Assembly (NCBI GenBank): GCA_039566865.1 | Contig: CM076954.1 | Coordinates: 5,960,001-6,024,000, forward strand | Origin: Aurelia coerulea | Taxonomy: Eukaryota; Cnidaria; Scyphozoa; Semaeostomeae; Ulmaridae | DNA length: 64,000 bases | Direction: 5' to 3' | Shown: piece after piece, positions 55,915 to 64,000 of the stretch | How positions within the stretch are numbered: position 1 is the stretch's first letter | Layout: every line of letters starts with the position of its first letter | Made by a program: the position numbers and the translations under genes | Notes under the pieces: model-generated | Told to the model about the DNA's origin: nothing | Database searches by the model: none | Seen by the model: the letters and a program-made list of their open reading frames with translations, nothing else

Positions 55915-56215
55915 CCATGGTAAGATGGTAAGAATTCCTTATCCTTTAGAGGGAGTCTATTGTGGAACAATCTTAGTGATGACCTAAAATTGACAACTTC
56001 TCTCATGAAATTCAAGAAAGAAATACGTTGCTGGGATGGCAATAACTGTACGTGCTACATTTGCACTTAATTTAGGATAATTCATTAGGGTTTTTTATCT
56101 TTTTGTTATATTGTATATTGTATATTATAGATAGTTGGTGTTAATTAGTTGTTGTTAACTAGATCAAAACCAACTGTAAATAAGTTTATGATTATGATGA
56201 TTATGATTATGATTA
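55915..56215 (+). mobile_element. CR1/L2-like retrotransposon 3' end
   Basis: The frame starting near 55945 gives SLLWNNLSDDLKL, KFKKEIRCWDGNNC and a terminal CTCYICT before TAA, the usual C-terminus of this group. The UTR contains ATAGTTGGTG...ACCAACTGTAAATAAGTTT and a GATTAT/GATGATT tail. It is 5' truncated. Confidence 0.7.
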
Positions 56216-56641
56216 TAAGAAGTTCATGACTTGCATGAAAAGAAAGTTTCCTCCAGAGGAAAATCAATGATCTGAAAGTGGGTGTAAACAACTTTTGCTG
56301 AATTTGTCCATTGGCTGACTGATATACTGATCAGTGGATAGACGGCTTGATTCTGTAATACATTCATGCTACAATACTTGTATAAATCCTCAAAGTCATT
56401 GAATTTTGATTACTCGATCACTCATTCAAAATGAAAGGAGAAATACCTGCATCTTGTTTCTGTGATCTGCTTGAATTTAAACCATCTTGCTTCCGAATCC
56501 TGAAAAAAATTCTGTTCAGACTACCAATGATTTCAAAATTGATTAGAAAAGGAAAACTAACATGAAACATAACAATAGCTTTCTTGGTCCAACACACATA
56601 GGACTATGAAACAAGCTTTCAGAAGAAAAACACTTTTAGTA
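56216..56641. other. Unassigned DNA
   Basis: No gene or paired repeat recognised between the CR1 tail and the following MITE. Confidence 0.4.
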
Positions 56642-57243
56642 CTGGGTGTCCCAAAACAATGTATGCGGATTTGGTTGACTACAGCTATGTGAATTTAGCT
56701 TCAATCAATGTCTTATCACCTCAAAATGTTCCACGATAGTTAACTTGAACATAGATACCTCGTTTGTTGGTATTTGTGCTTTGAGAGCAGACATGTTAAT
56801 CTTGAAAGTTCAAATTTGTCTCTTCCTGCAAACCAGAGCTTTAGCCATTTCGCCTAAGCAAATTCTTAAGGCACAGCGTATAAATCAACAATAGCCTTGA
56901 TAAAATTTGAAAGATATTAGATCTTGTGTTATTCTGTTTCCAGAAGCCACCCCCAGTCACCCATTGAGCAGTTTCTTAATGTTCTATTTATTTCAGTTCT
57001 TAATTTCGATGTGCTTCAGCAACTTGCTTAGGCAAAAAGGCCAAAGCTCTGGTTTGCAGCTGGACGCAAATTTGAGCTTTCAAGATTTCTAATTCTGCTC
57101 TCAAAGCACCAATACCAACAAACGAGGTATTTATGTTCAACTTAACAATCGAGGAACATTTTGAGAGTGATTAGACATTGATTAAAGCTAAATTCACATC
57201 ACTTGAGTCAACAAAATCTGTATACTTTTTTTCGGGACACCCG
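56642..57243. mobile_element. Foldback MITE, CCGGGTGTCCC family B
   Basis: A 602-bp element: left end CTGGGTGTCCCAAAACAATG, right end TTTTTCGGGACACCCG, TA before the left end. The arms are long inverted repeats (TACCTCGTTTGTTGGTATTT faces its inverse near 57110; CAAACCAGAGCTTTAGCC faces GGCCAAAGCTCTGGTTTG). Confidence 0.8.
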
Positions 57244-57922
57244 GGACGTTTCATGATGGTTTCACTGTTCAAAGTAGTCTTCAAATTTTGTATTACCAGG
57301 CGGTTTTCAAATATGTAAATTTAGTACCTATCTTTTGCAATCTTTTTATTTCTACCTAGCATCCGAAGGTACACTGCGAAGTATTTTTTTTATACATTCC
57401 ATTCAAACTTTTACAATACAGGTTACGGATCACTCTACCTACAAACTATTTTACAACACTGTAACGATACCAGCAGGAGCAAAATACTATGACCATCCCA
57501 TGGCATTGCATAAAACATTTTAAACTACATGCAGTTTTTCATAAGTACTATTAGCGATTAAAACAAAATATGAAATACTGTTCTGGAGTCGGTCTAACAT
57601 TCGATGTCAGGTTGTGACTGTGATAACTTTAAAAAGTGTCGCTAGCAAAACTATTATGTTTCATTTTTGGAGACTTAATTTAAAAACAAATACAAAATTT
57701 ACTTAAATACAAATGGCAGAGACATAAGGCAACATAAACTTGGGGCCTGGGCAGTCTGAATATAGCCTATTGTATTCCATTGTATTTAATCATCATAAGA
57801 GATTATCAAAACAATTGGTCAAATGAAGGCACACGGCCAACTTTTGTTTTATTTTTGAACTAGACGCAATATATCAGTCATTTGCCTTCAATGGACTTGG
57901 TGATTGTATGGCATGTGACATA
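57244..57922. other. Unassigned DNA
   Basis: No supported gene. The ORF at 57335-57523 carries no motif. Confidence 0.4.
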
Positions 57923-58430
57923 GGCCCCGTTTACACGATACCGTTTTCATTTCATATCGGATTGGGGATGGCAATCCGATACGAAAATTGTTCTGTTTAC
58001 ACGATACCGTTTTCAATTCATATCGGATTGGGGTTCTGTTTACACGACACCGTTTTCATTTCATATCGGAGTGGGGGCTGTGTTTACACGGAAACGCTTT
58101 GTCTTGTGCTGCGAAGGACTTCCTTTGTTTTAACACCCACTGCGCAATGCGCCAGATGAATAGGAGGCTCGTAGAATTGATAAAGAGGTTCCGTTTTGAG
58201 TTGATACCGGATTCGACCGTTTACACGATATCGGATTCGTTTCATGCCACTTTCAGAGCGTTTTCATTTGAAAACGCAAAAACGGTATGAAGCATATCGG
58301 ATTGGTGCGTTCTCGTGTAAACAGGAGGCCAATCCGATATTGAGTGAAAACGGTCTCGTGTAAACAGAAGGCCAATCCGATATGAAACCAATCCGATATG
58401 AAATGAAAACGGTATCGTGTAAACGGGGCC
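57923..58430. mobile_element. MITE with GGCCCCGTTTACACG termini, Harbinger-like
   Basis: GGCCCCGTTTACACGATACC and its inverse bracket 508 bp. The flanking trinucleotides are ATA on the left and TTA on the right, near the TWA target of PIF/Harbinger. The terminal motif (GTTTACACGATACCG plus ATATCGGATTGG) is repeated three times directly on the left and about three times inverted on the right, so the element is built from copies of its own end. Confidence 0.75.
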
Positions 58431-59908
58431 TTAAGTTTGAAATGATCTTAGTCAAAGCGACCAGCTTTGTGGATGATATGTAAAGTCAACTTGGGTTTAC
58501 GGTATCCCTTAAATGATGTTTGTATTAGTGGATATTTAATTTGATCCTCTGCCAAGTTACACCACCATGTTAAACCAAACCTGGTAATCGAATGTTGCTT
58601 TCTAATTGGTCAATAAAACAAATCGAATTCATTTGATTGGTTAAAATTCAAACTGGTTTAGATAAAGCTAGTTTAACTGGGTCAGTTTTAAATGAAGTAT
58701 ACGTTGAGTAAGATAGAGTTGTCCAATTGGATCGTGAATTCCGAAAACAGATTTAGCACTGAGAAATTAATCTATCGAAGCAGTATATCGGTCCATCCTC
58801 CCAATATGACCACATTTCCTGATTCCTTAGCCTGGAGTTACAGAAAGTTGGTGACTCTCCCCAGCCTTACTATATGTAACAGATCAGACAAGGTAGAGAA
58901 ATTGGTAGTCAAGCGCGCTACAAAGGAGCCATCCCCACTATTAAAGATCATTTTCACAAATCATTTTCACAAACCATTTTCACAAATAATTTTCACAAAT
59001 AACACGGCGGAAACTCTAATGGTCACAGAAACGCATTTCATGTTGCTTTTGCTTAAATGGGTTTGAAAACTGAAAATTGCAAGAAATAATCCCCTAGCCA
59101 TTTCAAAACGAAATAGCAAATCTCAAATGATGGGGACCGTTGTCGATCAAAAATTGCTCTTGCCAATGACCCCTCCTAAATTGTGATTCTGATGAATAGT
59201 GCAGACTCACTTGGACACGATGCTCATTTTTTAGGTATCATCGGTTATACCTTTATAGAGCTCTTGAAAATTTTACTGCGCAGTTGTTTTGGAAAAATCT
59301 TCAAAAGTAGGAATAAATTTGGCCCAATTTCAACCCTTAAATGGCGGCAACTCCATCAATTATCTTGTAGGGAACTTACATAAGAACCCCATAAAAAGGA
59401 CAACAATTTAAAGGATATATATTGGTACTTTTCCTGCCAGAGGAATGTGGCTATGCTCCTGTCATAGTTCTTAATCTGAAACCACGGAAAAAATTTTGTC
59501 AAAATTTTCAGCCCTTGCTGCAGTATTCACGAGATTGCCTCCTACGCAAAATAACCCATTAATCTGAAAGGTATGGCTGATTTTAGAAGAAAATATTTCT
59601 GGAACAAATTTGGCCCTTTTGCTGCAAGATCATTGGTGATTTATTGATATCAATTCGTCATTTTAAATTTCATCAAACTTTGATACATGTCCAAAGGCTC
59701 TGTAAAAGTGTTGTCAGAAGATAAATGCCCTCACTCGTATTTAAGTTTTCATGAAGCACGAGAAGCAAAAACTGTTGCTGAAAACATTCGGTATGTACTT
59801 TTATAAATAGTTGGCCATATTAGCAATTTATAGCTATAATTTCTTAGCCAAGTTGAAATGAAAGAATTAAAAATAATACCCAATTTTGAACACATGGTAT
59901 TTCATATA
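58431..59908. other. Unassigned DNA
   Basis: A short tandem repeat lies at about 58943-59001, with CATTTTCACAAA-type units. The ORF at 58692-59066 has no recognised domain. Confidence 0.4.
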
Positions 59909-60502
59909 CAGGGTGTCCCAAAACAATTGTGCCCCGTTTGCCTGAAGATTGCGACAAAACGGCAAAAGATTCTCGCCAAACGTTTGCATGATGTTGCTCT
60001 TCAGATATTCAGTTAAAGTTTGCTACCATCCCCATAAAAATCTGTTGAAAAATGATGGAGCTATGACCTTCAGGAGACCAAATTTGCCCGATGACTGAAA
60101 CCAGCGGCCGGCCATTTTATCTCACTATTTTGCAGCGATAATAGCTTCATGGATGGTAAATGAAGCAGCAGCCTCCAATATCATAGCTCTCGTGAAAATT
60201 CTGATAATCCTCGGAGAGTTCCACTATTTCTGACATCACTGAAAATATTTCTTACCTTGCGTGAAGCTACTTATCACTGCAAAATAGTGACACAAAATGG
60301 TCGACCGTTGGTTTCAGTCATCAGGCAAACTTGGTCTTCTGAAGGTCATAGCTCCATCATTTTTCAACGGATTTTTACAGAGATGGTAGCAAACTTTAAC
60401 TGAATATATCAAGAACAACATCATGCAAAATTTTGGAGAAAAGCTTTTTCAGCTTTGGCCCAATCTTCAGGCAAACGGGGCACAATTTTTTGGGACACCC
60501 TG
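59909..60502. mobile_element. Foldback MITE, CAGGGTGTCCC family A (copy 2)
   Basis: A 594-bp element with CAGGGTGTCCCAAAACAATT and its inverse, TA at the left (59907-59908) and TT at the right. It matches 6156-6747 over the full length, including AGCTATGACC, TTTGCCCGATGACTGAAACC and the central GCAGCGATAATAGCTTCATGG. Confidence 0.88.
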
Positions 60503-61589
60503 TTGTCTTTACGTCCCATTTGTCATTCGAAAGTGAATTATTAACACATGCAAGCGATTATTAAATCCAGCTGCATTACAGAATCAATCAAAACTTACTT
60601 CTCTACTTTTGAAATCGGTGCAAATATCCCATAATTCATAGCACACTGAAAATACCGGACACCAGCCACTGAGCCATCGTTCTTCCCGGATGGTTCATCC
60701 AGCTCAACGCCAACCCAATACCTGATGAATCAGAATAAATATGAGAACGGGCTACAGGAAACTTCGAGTTGAAAGTAATATTTACCTGTGATACATCGAG
60801 CTTTCCAAGTTCATTATTTCGTTTCTGATACACCACGTCACCATTTTATTCTCCGAGGATGACAGGTTTACATGACCTAGAGTCACATTATCACTCAGGT
60901 TACGTCATTCTGCCACGAGTGGCGATTAAAATGGCAAGTCGATGTACCAGAAGCGAAATAATGAACTTTGTGTGATATGTAGAACTGTTTTGGATAATAT
61001 TTTCTCACAATTCGTGATATGCACAATTTCACTGAAAAAATAAACGGATACAATGAAATAAAAAAAATTGTATCCACAGGTTGTCTAAAAATGTATAAGC
61101 GTTTAAACTGTTCCTGCGGAGAGGCCTCAATTCCAAAAATTTACCTCAGATGAGATCTTACAATTTGCGACCTCGCATTTCCAAATCTGTTGTGTAGTCA
61201 CCTTTGTCGACGAGGTTACCGTGTTGAAAGAATATAAAATGAAGTGAAATGAAATGAAAGTAATTCACTTAAACAGGTAAAATTTCTCTGAGGCAGCCTC
61301 AGACAGATCATTATTGAGTTATGCTGCTACTATCTATGCGTAATTTAAGGGTAGTTTTGAGTCAGATTAACCATTGAAACTTCTATTCTTAAGTTTCTTG
61401 ATCAATCCAACTATCATACTAATTAGAGAAGATGCTAAACATGACCTAGCTGCATTTTGACAGTTCACAGTGTAACTTCTAGGACTGAAGGAACGGTTTC
61501 AAGTACTGTAACGGAAACCTTATCACCCAAGCTTCGTTTCAGTTGTGATTGTTCAGTCATATTGGTATTTTAGAGAGAGAGAGAGGGAT
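60503..61589. other. Unassigned DNA
   Basis: No gene found. A short AG microsatellite (about 61574-61587) precedes the gypsy remnant; no LTR-like sequence is visible on this side. Confidence 0.4.
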
Positions 61590-63415
61590 AAAGTTTAACA
61601 AAAATAAAAGGAAATTTAGAATCACAAAAGTTAAATACATAGGGGATGTGATTACAGCAGATGGGGTAAAGCCAGATGATTCAAAGATAAAAGCAATTTG
61701 TGATTTTAGGACCCCAACAAGCAAGCAAGATGTTATGCGTTTGCTTGGCATGGTAAAATATTTAGGAAAGTACATTCCTAACATGGCAACAATTACAAAG
61801 CCATTAAGAGATTTACTTAAAAAGAATGTTGTATGGCAGTGGGGAGATATACAAGAAGAAGCCTTAAAGCAAATAAAAACATTTATTACCAGCCAACCAA
61901 TTTTTGAAGTTTTACGATGCTTCTAAGCCATGCAAAATTTCAGTTGATGCTTCAAAATCAGGACTGGGTGCTGTACTTTTACAATATGATAATCCTATAG
62001 CATATGCATCCAGATCATTAACAGAGTCACAGCAGAGATGGGCACAGATAGAGAAATAAATGTATGCTGTTGTATTTGGTTGTGGAAGATTTAACCAATT
62101 CATTTATGGAAAACATACCATGATTGAAACTGACCATAAACCATTGCAATCTATTATAAATAAACCTCTGCCTCAAGCTCCAACAAGAATTCAGCGTCTC
62201 CTTTTACGACTTCAAAGATATGATGTTGATCTTCAATACAGGCCAGGAAAAGAATTAGTAATTGCTGATGCTTTATCAAGAGCATATGTCTCAACAAGAA
62301 ACTAAGAGGATAAAGTTTTAGATGATGAAATTGACTTTCATGTTCATTCTATAATTTCAAGTGTTCCAATCAGTAAGTCTAAGTTTGATGCATTTAAAGA
62401 TGCTACAGCCACAGACAGAACACTTCAAGAATTAAGCAATACAATTAGAAATGGATGGCCAGAATTAAGAGAACAGGTTCCCAAGGTAATAAGGAGTTTC
62501 TGGAATTACAGAGATGAAATTCATGAAATAGATGGAGTTTTATTCAAAGGGGAAAAATAATTGTTCCTGAAAGTCTTGAACAAAGCATGCTGCACCTTAT
62601 ACACGAAGTTCATTTAGGTGTACAGAAAAGTTTATATAGAACAAGACAAAGTTTATTTTGGCCAGGAATGACACAAGAGGTGAAGAATATGGTAGAAAAC
62701 TTTCCAACATGTCTCAAGTATAGAAGAAAACAGCAGAAAGAGCCTCTTATGCCTTTCCAAGTACCAGAGCTACCATGGCAGAGAATAGCTGCTGATTTGT
62801 TTCACTTAGGATCTGAAGAATATCTTTTAGTGATAGATTATTATTCAAAGTATGTTGAGCCAGCACATCTAAGTCATGATGCAACAAGTCCTGAAGTTAT
62901 AAAGCACCTTAAATCTATCATGGCAAGACATGGAATTCCACAAGAACTAATATCAGACAATGGACCACAGTTTAATAGTAAGAATTTAAGAACTTCTCAA
63001 TTTCTCAAAGACATGGGAATTCGATCATGATACAAGTAGTCCTAAATTTGCTTCAAGTAATGGGCAAGTTGAAAGAGCTGTGCAAACAGTAAAACGTGTA
63101 CTGAGAAAAGCAGTTGACAGCAAAAGAGATCCTTATCTAGCCTTATTAGAATACAAAAATACCCCCATAGATAATGGTATAGGGTCACCTGCTGAATTAT
63201 TATTTCAAAGAAAATTAAGAACAAAGTTACCCTGCAAAAAGTCATTGCTAGAGCCAAGATTACAAAGTCAAGATAACAAGAAATCCAGAGAGACCAGAAT
63301 GTCAGAGTGAAAAGGTTCAAGTTAGAATTTCTCCATCCAGGATACCAGTACCTGAGTACAGGACAAGAAGTGGACGTTTGGTTAAGAAACCAATACGCTA
63401 TGGACAAAACTCTTA
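61590..63415 (+). pseudogene. Ty3/gypsy-like retrotransposon pol remnant
   Basis: The order of domains is RT thumb, RNase H, zinc-binding integrase and integrase core. The first frame (61588-61926) has VKYIGDVITADGVKPDDSKI and LLGMVKYLGKYIPNM. After a frameshift near 61910 comes the RNase H segment (VDASKSGLGAVLL, an in-frame stop near 62057, then IETDHKPLQSI and PGKELVIADALSR). The integrase part (62587-63030) has HLGVQKSLYRTRQ, an ADLF aspartate and an SDNGPQF aspartate; the third catalytic acid is in GQVERAVQTVK after another shift. A short basic tail ends near 63410. No gag, protease, RT palm or LTR is visible. Stops and frameshifts make it dead. Confidence 0.88.
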
Positions 63416-63422
63416 AACATTA

Positions 63423-63650
63423 CCGGGTGTCCCTAAAAAAAAGGTAACAGATTTTATCAGGGCTAGCAATAAGGATTTACGTCGAATCGATCCCTAATAA
63501 GTTTTGAAATACTCTTTGATACTTAACTTGAAGATTAATACCTAGTTTGTTGATATTGGTGCATCTAGAGTTGGAATATTAATCTTGAAAGTCCAAATTT
63601 ACGTTCGTCACCAAACCAGAGCTTTTGGGTTTTGGCCTAAACTGAAAACT
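63423..63650. mobile_element. Half MITE, CCGGGTGTCCC family B
   Basis: CCGGGTGTCCCTAAAAAAAA after TA (63421-63422) is followed by the family's left arm (TAATACCTAGTTTGTTGATA, ACCAAACCAGAGCTTTTGGG). The right arm is missing. It starts about ten bases after the end of the gypsy remnant. Confidence 0.65.
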
Positions 63651-64000
63651 CGCTGGTCAGGGGAATCTCCTCAGTCATAGAATTGTTTTGGACAAGGATT
63701 CGTCCTTTGGGTACTCATGTGAATAGAATATAAAAACTGAAAACTGACAGACATATTAATGAACTTCCAGTCACCAAGGAATATCTTCCTGCTGTATCTA
63801 TCAAGGAATATCTTCCTGCTATCAATGCATTTACAAAAGTACACGAGGCCAAGCAAGCACAATTGAGTGAGCATGTTTATGATCCCTTGGGCATCCACAA
63901 TTGCTTGTTTCGTAATAATGTTTAGATAAAGATGTTAAAAAAACATTGCATTCAAGGATTCGAGTCAAGAAAATGCAATATAGCCCAAGGGAATTATTTC
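63651..64000. other. Unassigned tail with an in-frame 27-bp duplication
   Basis: AAGGAATATCTTCCTGCT occurs at 63776 and 63803. On plus, the frame from about 63739 to 63923 reads NELPVTKEYLPAVSIKEYLP and onward without a stop but lacks an ATG. It may be an exon or a transposon fragment; I do not recognise it. Confidence 0.35.

Overview
The window is eukaryotic, from a metazoan and most likely an anthozoan cnidarian (coral or anemone type). The lineage is an inference from three things: a thrombospondin-repeat gene with symmetric phase-1 introns, CR1/L2-like retrotransposons whose ORF1 carries an SGNH esterase, and very dense short inverted-repeat transposons. The sequence is AT-rich, gene-poor and repeat-rich. 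I saw no bacterial gene organisation, CRISPR array, rRNA or convincing tRNA gene.

Region 1 (1-8.6 kb): two truncated non-LTR retrotransposons, then the 3' part of one host gene on the plus strand. It has four exons at 2570-2746, 4369-4533, 5175-5399 and 7401-7720: two TSP1 domains, a Ser-Gly-rich stretch and an acidic/basic tail. All junctions are phase 1, and the exon 2/3 junction completes the sixth cysteine of the second TSP1 domain. Its introns hold foldback transposons.

Region 2 (8.6-19.3 kb): a 67-bp minisatellite whose units form two hairpins has been split by a mariner-like foldback element (10407-13691) and by a CR1-like retrotransposon (14223-19062). Those hosts carry further insertions: piggyBac-like elements with TTAA target duplications, and a hAT-like element with another hAT-like element nested in it, both with 8-bp duplications.

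Region 3 (20.4-30.2 kb): more foldback elements, then a 62-bp minisatellite flanked by inverted repeats (23799-29107) and interrupted by a CR1-like element whose endonuclease/RT frame is complete. ORF1 (esterase) and ORF2 share one frame and are separated by a single UGA followed by CUA, a known leaky stop context. An MITE and a probable tRNA-derived SINE follow.

Region 4 (31-44 kb): CR1 3' ends, a near-perfect 0.46-kb palindrome carrying the same small ORF on both arms, and a 2.36-kb tandem duplication (two copies plus a partial third). Each copy contains an ATG-bearing candidate exon, and the two full copies a 106-bp minisatellite. The second candidate exon is interrupted by a 2.72-kb TIR transposon with a perfect 9-bp target duplication.

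Region 5 (44-64 kb): mostly unassigned DNA with several MITEs, a 1.7-kb TTAA-flanked element, a candidate divergent promoter near 55.2 kb, a CR1 3' end and a decayed Ty3/gypsy pol without LTRs (61.59-63.41 kb).

Coordinates were read by eye. Exon borders, target duplications and TIRs come directly from the sequence; family names are inferred from target-site length, TIR termini and protein motifs.
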